A stretch of DNA of 64,000 bases. Origin: Prevotella intermedia ATCC 25611 = DSM 20706 (GTDB taxonomy: Bacteria; Bacteroidota; Bacteroidia; Bacteroidales; Bacteroidaceae). Position numbers and translations under genes: made by a program. The notes beneath the pieces are model-generated. The model made no database searches and had not been told where the DNA came from. It was given only the letters and a program-made list of their open reading frames with translations. The stretch is taken from assembly GCF_001953955.1 (NCBI RefSeq), contig NZ_CP019301.1:644236-708235 (forward strand). Direction: 5' to 3'. Positions 50,470 through 59,912 of the stretch are shown in pieces (position 1 is the first letter of the stretch; every line of letters starts with the position of its first letter).

Positions 50470-51777
50470 ATGAAACTATTTATGCTCTTGCTTGTGCCGA
50501 TACTCTCGGTGCAGGCAGCGGCCCAAATCGATAATACATTGCCGGCCGATAGCGACACCATCGGTTCGGAATGCACTCCACAGGAAACGGTCGAAGCATC
50601 GGACGATAATGCCTTGCAGGTGCAGGTGAAAGGTTTTCTTGACACCTACCATGCCGTCAGGACGGAGGGACGTGCCGACTGGATGGCTTCGCGAACTCGG
50701 GCGCGGGGAGAACTCAAACTCGAGAAAGGGGCGGCTTCGCTCTTCCTATCTCTGAACGCCACCTACAACGGAATATTGAAAGAACGCACAGGACTGGAAT
50801 TGCGCGAGGCTTATCTCTCTTATGCAAAGGGCAACTTCGACCTGCGCGTGGGGCGGCAGATTGTCGTATGGGGCGTGGCGGATGCACTGCGCGTTACCGA
50901 TTGCGTGTCGCCGTTTGACTATACAGAGTTTCTCGCACAAGACTACGACGACATTCGCATGCCCGTCAACGGGCTGCGTGCAAAATACACAAGAGGTTCG
51001 GTCACCCTTGAAGCCGTGTGCAATCCTGTGGCAGACTTCTTCGTGTTGCCGACAGACGAGCGCAATCCGTGGGCGATACGCCTGCCGTCTGCACCACAGC
51101 CTTACACCACCGACTTGGAAAGCGGCAAGCCGGAGAAGAAAATCAAGAATATGGAGTTTGGCGGACGGGCAAGCGTCAATCTCAGCGGAATAGACTTCTC
51201 CGTGAGTGCCTTGCGGACGTGGAACAAGTTGCCCGCCCTTTGCCCTGCCCTGTCGGGCGATGGAAGGACGCTCCACATCAACGGACAGTACCGCCGTATG
51301 ACGATGTTGGGTGCCGACTGCTCATTGCCCGTCGGTCAGTTTGTCCTCCGCGCCGAAGTCGCCGAGTACATAGGCGAGGCACAAGGAAGCGGCTTGGGGC
51401 AGAATGCCATGCGGCGCAACACCCTCAACGCCCTTGCAGGGGTAGACTGGTATCCGGGTAACGACTGGAACATCAGTGTGCAGTATTGCCATAAATACAC
51501 ATCGGGCAATCTCGCAGCGCTCTCCGTCTATCGCAATGCCGGACTTGCCACAGCAAGACTCTCGAAGGAACTGCTGCACAACACGCTGAAACTCTCCACC
51601 TTTGCCTACATCGACGTGGCAAGCGGCGGCATCTTCAACCGCCTTTCCGCCTCCTATTCTCTCAACGACGATATAGAACTCACCGCCGGCTACGACTATT
51701 TCCATGCCAACAAAGGCAAGTTTGCCATGTATGGTAAGAACTCCGAAGCGTGGGTGAAGATGAAGTATAGTTTCTGA
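50470..51777 (+). CDS. Outer-membrane beta-barrel of the RND operon (DUF1302-like)
   Basis: Protein of 435 residues with signal peptide (MKLFMLLLVPILSVQAAAQ) and alternating strands typical of a barrel (GRQIVVWGVADALRVTDCVS is a hallmark of the DUF1302 type; it ends in a terminal Phe, WVKMKYSF). The barrel would give the exported molecule its exit. It starts one base behind the LolA-like gene (coupled). Confidence 0.82.
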   Translation: MKLFMLLLVPILSVQAAAQIDNTLPADSDTIGSECTPQETVEASDDNALQVQVKGFLDTYHAVRTEGRADWMASRTRARGELKLEKGAASLFLSLNATYNGILKERTGLELREAYLSYAKGNFDLRVGRQIVVWGVADALRVTDCVSPFDYTEFLAQDYDDIRMPVNGLRAKYTRGSVTLEAVCNPVADFFVLPTDERNPWAIRLPSAPQPYTTDLESGKPEKKIKNMEFGGRASVNLSGIDFSVSALRTWNKLPALCPALSGDGRTLHINGQYRRMTMLGADCSLPVGQFVLRAEVAEYIGEAQGSGLGQNAMRRNTLNALAGVDWYPGNDWNISVQYCHKYTSGNLAALSVYRNAGLATARLSKELLHNTLKLSTFAYIDVASGGIFNRLSASYSLNDDIELTAGYDYFHANKGKFAMYGKNSEAWVKMKYSF

Positions 51778-51849
51778 TTCCATTTTAATACATGAAATGA
51801 TTATACTCAAAATAAAAATAACTTGTGAAAGTGCGTAAAGAAGAAAAAT

Positions 51850-51900
51850 AGAATGTAGTCATAGGGTAGTAATGCTTGTCTTTCTCTAACTACATTCTAA
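51850..51900. terminator. 11-bp inverted repeat behind the RND operon
   Basis: TAGAATGTAGT (51850-51860) and ACTACATTCTA (51890-51900), followed by ATTTTCTTTCT. Either a terminator or an end of the recombinase element beyond it. Confidence 0.55.
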
Positions 51901-51973
51901 TTTTCTTTCTATCACAATTTTATATCTTTTGTAGTTATGTCGTAGATTGATATCGATGAAAAAGAAAAGTGTA

Positions 51974-52378
51974 TCAATTGATACTGCCATTGCAGTGTAG
52001 GTATATCTGCTCCCTCACAGGTACAGGGCGTTGCAGTTCTCGACAGATGTATTTCCTGAACAAGTGTACTTCCGTGCTGTCCAATTGATAAGATAAAGCG
52101 ATGATGATTGAAAGCGGATAAAGTGGGGCATAACCTTTTAACAGCCTATTTACGAATACTTCCAACTCCCCTGTATCCCTTTCATCGGGACGTAGGGAAG
52201 ATACTTTTAGTAGTTGCTGCAGACGATAGTTGAGTTTCTTCCATGTTACACCGAAGAAGTCAACGAGCTCACTCTCGGTCATGGCTATATCACCTTTGCC
52301 TTTACGAATGATTTGCATCTTGTCGCCCCACTCGAAATAGCTGCGCTCTCTTTTTGTTTGATGGTGATTGACATTCAT
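51974..52378 (-). CDS. Small protein of the recombinase element
   Basis: Protein of 134 residues, not firmly recognised. The middle (MTESELVDFFGVTWKKLNYR) looks like a DNA-binding helix pair and the end (YPLSIIIALSYQLDSTEVHL) has a faint likeness to RhuM-type proteins. Its start overlaps the stop of the recombinase gene by 4 bases (ATGA), so it belongs to the same operon, perhaps as a recombination directionality or regulatory factor. Confidence 0.6.
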   Translation of the reverse strand: MNVNHHQTKRERSYFEWGDKMQIIRKGKGDIAMTESELVDFFGVTWKKLNYRLQQLLKVSSLRPDERDTGELEVFVNRLLKGYAPLYPLSIIIALSYQLDSTEVHLFRKYICRELQRPVPVREQIYLHCNGSIN

Positions 52379-53619
52379 ACGGCTTCCTCCCTTATTTCTT
52401 CTTTTTGATGTTTCCTAATCAATCTGTCCATATCCTCCGAAATCTTATTATCGGTAACCTGTGCGTAGATTTGAGTACTGGATATAGAGGCGTGCCCCAT
52501 CATCTTGGCAATGCTTTCGATAGGTATCCCTGCACTTAAACTCATCGTGCCGAATGTGTGCCTCGCCATGTGGTAGGACAACCGTTCTCTGATGCCACAC
52601 GCCTTACCCACGATGCTCAGCTTTGCACTCATCACGCTACGGCTACAAGCACAGTGAAAAATAAAGTCGTCGCCTTTTCCTTTCACTGTCTGCATTTCTT
52701 TCATGCTCAGTTGTTCTTTCTTGCATTGATTGATGATGGCCTCCGCTATCGGGTGCAGGGGCACAATAAACTCCACCTTTGTCTTCTGCCTTTCTTTACG
52801 GATATATTTCTGTCCGTCGGCTGCCGTTTGAATGTGTCCAAATTGCAAATGTTCCATATCAGCAATAGCCAAGCCCGTAAAGCAGGCAAAGATAAACATC
52901 CGTCTTGCTTGTTCTGCTTCCTTATCAATTACTCTCAATGCCATGAGTTTGGCAACATCGCTCTTTTGCAGAAAGCGTATCTTCTGTTTCACTTTCTCAT
53001 ACTTGGCATTCTCAAAAGGATTACAGCGAATGAGCCTTTGACTGACCGCACGATACATCAGCCTACTCAGCCAACAAAGATAGCGATTCATGGTTGCTGT
53101 TGCCAAGCCTCGTTTTTTCAGATAGAAACGGTATTCTTCAAACAAGTCTTCCGGTATAGTGGCTATGACTATATCCGTCATTCCCTTATCCTTTACAAAC
53201 TCCGTAAGTAACTTATCTGAATAGAGAAGATTCTGATAGGTTCCCTCAGCTCTTGATTTGCCCACGCACTCTTTAACGGATTGCAGTTCTGCCTTGCTCA
53301 TGGCAAGAAGTGTTGTCGGCATGGTGGCTATCCCCTGCAAACGGTTCTTGAGCAGTTCCACGCTTACCACTCCGTCCTTTATCAATATCTCCTGATAGGT
53401 CTTTTCTACAAGTTCTTTGAACTCGTCGATTCTTTGATTGGTTTTCTTGTCGGTTGTCAGTCCTTTCCTGCTGTTCCACTCGGAGGATTTGCATTCCTCG
53501 CCTGTGGTAATGGCGGTACTCTTTCCGTCTATGGTGATACGGCAGAGAATGGTGGTCTTGCCGTCTGCCTTTGTCTTCTGTCTGTTGATATAGAATAGTG
53601 TCTTGAATGTACTTCTCAT
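52375..53619 (-). CDS. Tyrosine recombinase (second of a tandem pair)
   Basis: Site-specific recombinase of 414 residues: N-terminal SAM-like core-binding domain and catalytic domain with HMARHTFGT (HxxR), LGHASISSTQIYAQV (His and Tyr nucleophile). The first catalytic Arg position reads FTGLAIADMEHL, without the usual Arg, as in IntDOT of Bacteroides conjugative transposons. It should integrate or invert DNA. With the next recombinase and a small gene it forms a compact element. Confidence 0.92.
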   Translation of the reverse strand: MRSTFKTLFYINRQKTKADGKTTILCRITIDGKSTAITTGEECKSSEWNSRKGLTTDKKTNQRIDEFKELVEKTYQEILIKDGVVSVELLKNRLQGIATMPTTLLAMSKAELQSVKECVGKSRAEGTYQNLLYSDKLLTEFVKDKGMTDIVIATIPEDLFEEYRFYLKKRGLATATMNRYLCWLSRLMYRAVSQRLIRCNPFENAKYEKVKQKIRFLQKSDVAKLMALRVIDKEAEQARRMFIFACFTGLAIADMEHLQFGHIQTAADGQKYIRKERQKTKVEFIVPLHPIAEAIINQCKKEQLSMKEMQTVKGKGDDFIFHCACSRSVMSAKLSIVGKACGIRERLSYHMARHTFGTMSLSAGIPIESIAKMMGHASISSTQIYAQVTDNKISEDMDRLIRKHQKEEIREEAV

Positions 53620-53675
53620 TGTCTTGTTGTTTTAATTTCTGGAATGAATGCATAAGAATATACAAAGTATAAAGA

Positions 53676-54905
53676 TTAGATAGCCAACTGCATATCTTCG
53701 GTGAAAGAAATGAAACGGTTAAACTCCTCAAAGAGTTTCTGTGGTGTAACCTTTGCATAACGTTCGGTCATACTTACGTTCGTATGTCCGAGCATCTTAC
53801 TCACCGTTTCGATTGGAACGCCCTGCTCTAAGGTGATAAGTGTGGCAAAGGTATGTCTTGCCATGTGCGAGGTAAAGGGAAAAGAAATACCTGCCCGTAG
53901 TCGCAAGGCTTTAAGACAGGACTGATAAGTGGGATATTTGATGAAAGGCAGCAGCGTTTCCCTTTCATCGCTGTGCATTTTCTCAATTAAGCGAACTGCT
54001 TCCGGCAACAACTTGATACGACAAAGCACACCCGTCTTCTGTCGGTTGAACTTCAACCACAAACTACCTGCATCATCACGAACAAGATGCTTCTTGCTTA
54101 GTTCCATCAAATCATAATAGGCTGCACCGGTATAGCAAGCGAAGAGAAATACATCACGAGCGGTTTCCATTTCTTTTTCCAATTCACCAAAGCAGATTGC
54201 TTTCAGTTTGTTCAATGCTTCCTTGTCAAGTGCCTTGAGTGCTTTCTTGTTTCCGCGTTCTATATGGACTTTGTCAAACAGAAGCGTATCAGCCAGCCCC
54301 TCACGATAAGCCAGCCTACAGATGGTCTTCAAATCTGCTGCAACTCTGAAAAATGTGCTTTGCTGATGACCGAGTTCGCCAAGACAGAATGTCTGCAATT
54401 CATAGATAAAGCTTTCTGTGAGATGCGAGAATGCTAAATCCGAAACATGGTATTTCTTCTGAATGAACTCTTGCAACCGTTTCCGAGTGGAATGATAGGC
54501 AGACACAGACTCTTCCTTGATGTCTATACCGATATGGCTTTCTTTCTCCTTGATGAGCATATCCAGTCTTTCGATGAGCATACAGCGAGTTTGAACGCTG
54601 CCTTGAAACAGTTCCTTTACATTGATTGCGTCAAATGGCTGTCCTTTGGCAACCGACGACTGATAGGCAGATTGAATGGAAAGCAACAGGTTCTCCAATC
54701 TCCCATTAATCTCCACCGCCTCATGGCTCTTACCATCCATCCTGCTCTCACGTGGATTCCATAAATCGGGATTGCAGGAGAGTTTACAACTAAACTGAAC
54801 AATGGAACGCTCAATGGTAATACGTCCCATAATCGGAGCCTTGCCCGACTTGTCCAAACCGCTCTTTTTAAGGTAGAGCAACACCTTCATCTTTTCTGTT
54901 TTCAT
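53676..54905 (-). CDS. Tyrosine recombinase (first of a tandem pair)
   Basis: Recombinase of 409 residues: Arm-DNA-binding N-terminus (MKVLLYLKKSGLDKSGKAPI), core-binding domain, catalytic domain with CYTGAAYYDLMEL (first Arg replaced), HMARHTFAT and LGHTNVSMTERYAKV (His and Tyr). Different in sequence from its neighbour (about 56 bases behind), so not a recent duplication. Tandem pairs of this kind mark mobilisable or genomic-island elements in Bacteroidota. No mobilisation genes are seen. Confidence 0.92.
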   Translation of the reverse strand: MKTEKMKVLLYLKKSGLDKSGKAPIMGRITIERSIVQFSCKLSCNPDLWNPRESRMDGKSHEAVEINGRLENLLLSIQSAYQSSVAKGQPFDAINVKELFQGSVQTRCMLIERLDMLIKEKESHIGIDIKEESVSAYHSTRKRLQEFIQKKYHVSDLAFSHLTESFIYELQTFCLGELGHQQSTFFRVAADLKTICRLAYREGLADTLLFDKVHIERGNKKALKALDKEALNKLKAICFGELEKEMETARDVFLFACYTGAAYYDLMELSKKHLVRDDAGSLWLKFNRQKTGVLCRIKLLPEAVRLIEKMHSDERETLLPFIKYPTYQSCLKALRLRAGISFPFTSHMARHTFATLITLEQGVPIETVSKMLGHTNVSMTERYAKVTPQKLFEEFNRFISFTEDMQLAI

Positions 54906-55189
54906 ACGCTTTAATATTTGTGGGCAAAATTACCCGAATTAAAGTGTTCCTCACTTACGCAGAAAACTGCTGACCAAAGCAACAGCCACACGAGCGAAAA
55001 TAATTTGGTTACCTATTTCTTCTCCATCGTTACCAACATCAAAACAAGGTAACACTCTGGTAACTGAACTTCTGCCTAAATCTGCATATTCCTGCCCTTT
55101 ACAAATAGAGCAGTCTTATGCAAATCATTTCGTTTCCATCTCATTATCAGTTAGTTTATGTCAACTTCGACATTTTTTCATTTTCATTG

Positions 55190-55337
55190 ATTAGTTACAT
55201 AACCACCTCGCTATCAATGCATTGCAAAACCTATTGTTTTACGTTCCAAAAGCGTAGGTTTTGCATGGTAAAAGTGCTGTTTTACGCTGCAAAACAGTCG
55301 CTTTTGTTTTTCGTGGACACCCTGCTCGTATCTTTAA
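55190..55337 (+). repeat. Four-slot palindromic repeat (family 1), copy 10 (decayed)
   Basis: Slots CCTATTG, GCGTAGG, GTGCTG (one base short), CAGTCGC. The left flank TTACATAACCACCTCGCTAT is shared with copy 11. The distal end is eroded; limits approximate. Confidence 0.7.
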
Positions 55338-55485
55338 TATGTTTCAACCATTCGCTGTTATAACAGTTACATTATTTGTAAATACACGTAGAAAACCGAA
55401 AAACGGATAGGCGATTGTCTTTTTTCCTTGTTTTATTTCTTCCTTTGCAATTTTTTTTGTAACTTTACAGCATAATAGTTCGCAG

Positions 55486-55565
55486 CCAACTCGGAGGAAG
55501 CGTGGGACGCTTTCTGTGGAAAGGTATGCTGGCTCTGCATCGAAAGCACGAGTTTACTCCGATAT
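55486..55565 (+). promoter_or_regulatory. Possible structured leader of the nuclease gene
   Basis: TCGGAG (55491-55496) pairs with CTCCGA (55557-55562), enclosing AAGCGT/ACGCTT and ATGC/GCAT hairpins: a three-way junction shape about 90 bases before the start codon. Not recognised as a known riboswitch. Confidence 0.4.
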
Positions 55566-55651
55566 AATACAACGGAACAATGCCACTATATACACGAAAA
55601 GACAATAAAAGACGATGGAGATTCAATTTTAATAACCAAAAAATATAAATT

Positions 55652-56719
55652 ATGAAGAAAATTTTGTTGACAATCCCTGCATTGCTGATAACTATTATCG
55701 CGCAGGCACAGACTGTACTTACTATCGAAACGAAAAAAGAAGGAACCTACACCTATACCATTAATAGAGATGCAGACAGCATACGTGTCATAGAAGGCGT
55801 TGTTGTCAAGGTCTATCCAAAGAATTCTACGGTGTCGGTCGACTACCCTATATCAAAGATTGCTCCCCTCCCTGTTAAAAACAATGCCAATAAGAATACC
55901 AAGGAAGACCTTGCTAAGAACAAAGAAGGATGGAGATTGGAGTTTCCACGCTTCTACCAAGGAAGTAATGTAACCTTTGAAAAGTCATATTATATAACCG
56001 ACATGAAAGGAAACCCAGTTAACTTTTCCATTGAGTGGGACGGTACCAAGAGGGCCAACCGTTGGACTTGCTATCAGATGTATGAAAGCGTAGCCGAAAA
56101 GAAAGGGAAACGCAAAGATGCATTTAAGCCAGATACTGACATACCTGCAAAATACCGCTCTGAGCTGAAAGATTATGCCAGTTCGGGCCATTCGCGTGGA
56201 CACCTATGCCCTTCCTATGACCGCCTATGTTCTGCTGTTGCCAATGAGCAGACTTTCTACCTTACTAATATGCAGCCACAGCTACAAGGTCATAATGGAG
56301 GAGTGTGGGCAGGACTGGAGCAACGCATTAAAGACGGGTGGTTCTATAAGAAAGGAACAAGCGAGAAGAAATGCGATACGCTTTACATTGTAAAAGCTGC
56401 GACTATAGATAAGAAGGCAGATATCATTGGATATACAAAACAAAATGTGCCGAATGTAAACCATCTGATAATTCCAAAGTATTTCTATATGGCTTTGCTT
56501 TCGTACGACTGTGCAACCAACAAGTATAGAGCTATGGGCATTTGGTCGCCACACGTAGCAACAAAGTCGGTTACCGAATACATCACTATCGATGAATTGG
56601 AAAAGCGTACCGGCATAGATTTTTTCTGTAACCTTCCAGATGATATTGAGACCCAAGTGGAAAGTACGCTTGACAGCGATTATTGGGAGGTCTCACCCAC
56701 AAAGAAATCAAAAAAATAA
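55652..56719 (+). CDS. Exported DNA/RNA non-specific endonuclease
   Basis: Protein of 355 residues: signal peptide (KILLTIPALLITIIAQAQT), an N-terminal domain of about 90 residues with unknown role, then a beta-beta-alpha-metal nuclease. The DRGH-type motif appears as HSRGHLCPSYDR with the catalytic His in RGH, and the metal-binding Asn region is FYLTNMQPQLQGHNGGVWAG. This matches the NucA/EndoG family. Secreted nucleases of this kind feed on or clear extracellular DNA. Flanked by family 1 copies 10 and 11. Confidence 0.9.
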   Translation: MKKILLTIPALLITIIAQAQTVLTIETKKEGTYTYTINRDADSIRVIEGVVVKVYPKNSTVSVDYPISKIAPLPVKNNANKNTKEDLAKNKEGWRLEFPRFYQGSNVTFEKSYYITDMKGNPVNFSIEWDGTKRANRWTCYQMYESVAEKKGKRKDAFKPDTDIPAKYRSELKDYASSGHSRGHLCPSYDRLCSAVANEQTFYLTNMQPQLQGHNGGVWAGLEQRIKDGWFYKKGTSEKKCDTLYIVKAATIDKKADIIGYTKQNVPNVNHLIIPKYFYMALLSYDCATNKYRAMGIWSPHVATKSVTEYITIDELEKRTGIDFFCNLPDDIETQVESTLDSDYWEVSPTKKSKK

Positions 56720-56740
56720 TGCCCGCTTTAGCTTAACAGA

Positions 56741-56777
56741 AAGCAGTACCAAACCACCGTGTTGGTACTGCTTTTTG
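56741..56777 (+). terminator. Terminator of the nuclease gene
   Basis: AAGCAGTACCA (56741-56751) / TGGTACTGCTT (56763-56773) with T residues. Confidence 0.85.
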
Positions 56778-56855
56778 CTTTACAACCAAAGCATTGAAAC
56801 AATAGAAAACCAAAAACAACCACTTGTCTTTTGAACGAAAAAAGGGCAATAAGGG

Positions 56856-57041
56856 TGTAAACATTTTTCACAAGATAAACTATCACATAACCACCTAACT
56901 ATCAGCGCATTGCAAAACCTATTGTTTTGCAATGCAAAAGCGTAGGTTTTGCACGGTAAAAGCGGCTGTTTTGCGATGCAAAACAGCCGCTTTCGCAATG
57001 CCAAATCGAAATTATCGTTTTTCGGCGAAATAATCTTTACA
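56856..57041 (+). repeat. Four-slot palindromic repeat (family 1), copy 11
   Basis: Slots CCTATTG, GCGTAGG, GCGGCTG, CAGCCGC; ends TGTAAACAT and AATCTTTACA. The left flank (ACATAACCACCTAACTATCA) is shared with copy 10. Confidence 0.82.
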
Positions 57042-57172
57042 AAATGAGGGCGGTTTTTTGTTAAACCACTCCTATGTACAATACCAACAATGCGAACAAA
57101 TTACAGGGCAGAATTTATTCTGTTCCTCATATTTGCATCGGCTTTCTATGAACCTATATGCGAGGTATGCAG

Positions 57173-57901
57173 TTAGTTGTTCAGCTTCATTCGCCTCCAA
57201 ATCCAGTTCGGAATACGTCGCCACACAGCTGTGAAGATTCGCCAGCGACCATCGATTACACTGACGTGCCGCTTCTTTTCTATGGCTTTCATAATGCTTT
57301 TTGCCACATCCTCGGTCTTCATCAGCATAGGGAAGTGAGAGGATTCGGACAGTAACGGAGTATCTACGAAACCAGGGCGAATGTCCGTGAAGCGTATGTT
57401 ATAACGATGATTATTAGCCAACTGCTCCAAGGCTTGCAGATAAGTGTTCTGCATAGCTTTCGTGGCACTGTAGGCAGGAATGGCTCCCAAGCCTTTTGTG
57501 CCTGCCACGGAAGTGATGCAGACAATGTGTCCGCCACCGTGTGTGGCAAAATAGCGATAGGCTTCGCCCACCATACGTACAAAACCAAGACCATTGGTTT
57601 GCATTGTCTTCATTTCTTTTTCGGGTTCTAAAGTCGGATTTTTCCACCCGATTCCTGCTGAATGGAAATAGAGGTTCAGCCCTCCCATCTGCTCTATGAG
57701 CTGGTAAAGAGCCCCGTCTGCCTTCTCGTTGGTTACATCAATCTGCGCTGTGAATACGCGTTCTGGCGCACAGTTCTTCAAGTCTTCCAACTTCTCCGTG
57801 CGGCGTGCTGCCACGCCAACTGTCCACCCTTGCATGATGAGGAGCCTTGCCACCTCATGCCCGATGCCGCTGCTGGCACCTATTACAATAGCTCTTTTCA
57901 T
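57173..57901 (-). CDS. Short-chain dehydrogenase/reductase
   Basis: NAD(P)-dependent oxidoreductase of 242 residues: Rossmann motif GASSGIGHE at residues 8-16, NAG-like SAG, catalytic Ser in ITSVAG and YSATK (Tyr and Lys). The C-terminus is basic and aromatic (WRRIPNWIWRRMKL), perhaps membrane-associated. Substrate unknown. A hairpin terminator separates it from the DUF3127 gene. Confidence 0.92.
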   Translation of the reverse strand: MKRAIVIGASSGIGHEVARLLIMQGWTVGVAARRTEKLEDLKNCAPERVFTAQIDVTNEKADGALYQLIEQMGGLNLYFHSAGIGWKNPTLEPEKEMKTMQTNGLGFVRMVGEAYRYFATHGGGHIVCITSVAGTKGLGAIPAYSATKAMQNTYLQALEQLANNHRYNIRFTDIRPGFVDTPLLSESSHFPMLMKTEDVAKSIMKAIEKKRHVSVIDGRWRIFTAVWRRIPNWIWRRMKLNN

Positions 57902-58015
57902 AGTTCAAAAATTGATTTGTTACCTGTTTGTTAGCTTTCAGTCTGTAAGTTGTTGTTTTACAAAGATAAGAAAAAAGTATCAAACAGCCAAAAAATCGCC
58001 CATCTTTCGTTCATC

Positions 58016-58057
58016 AAAAAGGGGCTGAAACCAGCAAAATGTGGTTTCAGCCCCTTT
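58016..58057 (-). terminator. Terminator of the DUF3127 gene
   Basis: GGGGCTGAAACC (58021-58032) / GGTTTCAGCCCC (58043-58054), with T5 on the minus-strand exit. Confidence 0.88.
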
Positions 58058-58101
58058 GTTTGTTTATTGAAAGGCGTAACTGACGCTGCCTTTACCGAGT
58101 T

Positions 58102-58491
58102 TTAGAACGGTAGGTCGTCGGCTGCGCTGTCTGATGCAGCGGGTGGGAATGGTTCCTGACTTCCGCCTGCTGGTGCTTGTGGCGCAGCAGCGGGTGGCAC
58201 ACTGGCAGCCTGTGCAGCTGCGGCATCAACTCTCTGAATGTTCCACGCACGTATGTTGTTGAACCATCTGCCGTTGTATTCGTGGGCATCGATGTCGAAA
58301 CTTACGATGATTTCTTCGCCAGCCTTGATGGCAAACTGGTCGATACGGTCGGCACCAAAGATGTTGAAGACCATTTTTCTTGGATATTGGTCGTGTGTTT
58401 CGATTACATACTCTTGTGATTTCCACGGACCACGTGCCGATGTTCCTTCGCGTGGCTCTAATACTGCAATGACTCTTCCTTGTAATTCCAT
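58102..58491 (-). CDS. DUF3127 protein, OB-fold type
   Basis: Protein of 129 residues: an N-terminal domain of about 90 residues matching DUF3127 (MELQGRVIAVLEPREGTSAR, then NGRWFNNIRAWNIQRV), an Ala/Pro-rich linker, and an acidic end ADDLPF like the tip of single-stranded DNA-binding proteins. That tip suggests a DNA-metabolism partner role (inference). Divergent from dnaN. Confidence 0.88.
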   Translation of the reverse strand: MELQGRVIAVLEPREGTSARGPWKSQEYVIETHDQYPRKMVFNIFGADRIDQFAIKAGEEIIVSFDIDAHEYNGRWFNNIRAWNIQRVDAAAAQAASVPPAAAPQAPAGGSQEPFPPAASDSAADDLPF

Positions 58492-58651
58492 GTTATATTT
58501 TGCGGTGTTATTAATAAATTTGTTTCTTTAAATACCTTGCATTAGCAAGCTGTGGCTGGGTGTTTGAGCGCAGGCACTCGTACCACTCGCTGGCATTACT
58601 TTGGCGAAATTACTAAAATAGTTCTAAAAACAAAAACTTTTACCTGTAAAT

Positions 58652-58683
58652 TTTGTTTTTCACACGACTTTTTCGTATTTTTG
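58652..58683 (+). promoter_or_regulatory. Promoter of dnaN
   Basis: TTTG (58652-58655), 20-base spacer, TATTTTTG (58676-58683). Confidence 0.75.
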
Positions 58684-58775
58684 TACGATGAAGAAGAATA
58701 TTTCGGTTTTGAGCCTATGGGCTTATCGGAACATCTTGCATAAAATGAGTTATAACTAAAAATATATAGGAACTA

Positions 58776-59897
58776 ATGAGATTTACTATTTCAAGCACTG
58801 CCTTGAGCAGTAGATTGCTGTCGCTTTCACGTGTTATCAACAGCAAAAATTCTTTGCCAATACTAAATTGTTTCATATTTGACGCGCAAAATGGTCAGCT
58901 CGCAATCACTGCTTCGGATAGCGAGAACGTTGTACGTATGTCGATGAATCTTGACGCACTCGAGGGCGAGGGCAAATTTGCAGTAAACAACCACAATATT
59001 CTCGATGCCGTAAAGGAACTTCCCGAGCAGCCACTCACAGTAGATGTGAATATGGACGAACACACCATTTACATCAGCTATCAGAATGGTTCATACAATT
59101 TCCCTATCTTGGAGGCAGACGAGTTTCCTATTCCACAACCCATTTCTGCTGACGCAACAAACATTACGCTGAGTGCAGAAGTGTTGGTAGAAAACATTAC
59201 ACGCTCGCTTTTCGCTACTGCGCAAGACGAGCTTCACCCTGTGATGAACGGCGTTACTTCGACCTCACGGCTGACAGTCTGGCTGTTGTGGCTACCGACG
59301 GACACAAGTTGGTGCGCAACCGTGTGTTCTCTGTGAAGAGCGATGTTCCCGCAGCTTTCATCTTGCCAAAGAAACCTGCAGCATTGCTGAAGGCTTCATA
59401 GCAAAAGACGGTGGCGACGTGGTGGTTCGCTTCGACGCTCGTTCGGCTGAATTTCGTTCGGAGAGGGCATTTTGATTTGCCGACTCATTGATGGAAAGTA
59501 TCCGAACTACAACAGCGTGATTCCAGAAAACAACCCTTACCAAATCACCATCGACCGCAAGTCGCTCATTGGTGCTATTCGCCGTGTGCTGCCATTCGCA
59601 AGCGATTCTTCACAGCTCATTCGCTTCCACATTGCAAACGGACAGTTAGACCTCAGCGCAGAAGACATCGACTTCGCAACAAGCGCAAAGGAAAGTATGA
59701 CTTGCACGTACGAAGGCAACCCAATGAACATTGGCTTCAAGGGCAGCAGCATCTTGGAAATACTGGGCAACCTGCAAAGCGACGAAGTAAATATACAGCT
59801 GGCAGACCCATCACGTGCAGGGCTCGTTGTTCCTGCAGAGCAGCCAGAAGGCGAAAACGTGCTTATGCTCGTTATGCCTGTATTGCTCAACGATTAA
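58776..59897 (+). CDS. dnaN: DNA polymerase III beta clamp (frameshifted in this sequence)
   Basis: Sliding clamp of the replicase. The first 165 codons read normally (MRFTISSTALSSRLLSLSRV, AVNNHNILDAVKELPEQP, ATAQDELHPVMNG), then the frame breaks near 59254 where one T seems missing (GGCGTTACTTCGACC for Gly-Val-Tyr-Phe-Asp). It continues in another frame (LTADSLAVVATDGHKLVRNR), breaks again near 59398 and 59464, and resumes at about 59472 (LICRLIDGKYPNYNSVIPEN) to the normal end at 59897. All clamp domains are present. As dnaN is essential, sequence error is far more likely than loss of the gene. Confidence 0.9.
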
Positions 59898-59912
59898 TAA
59901 GATATAATTAAA

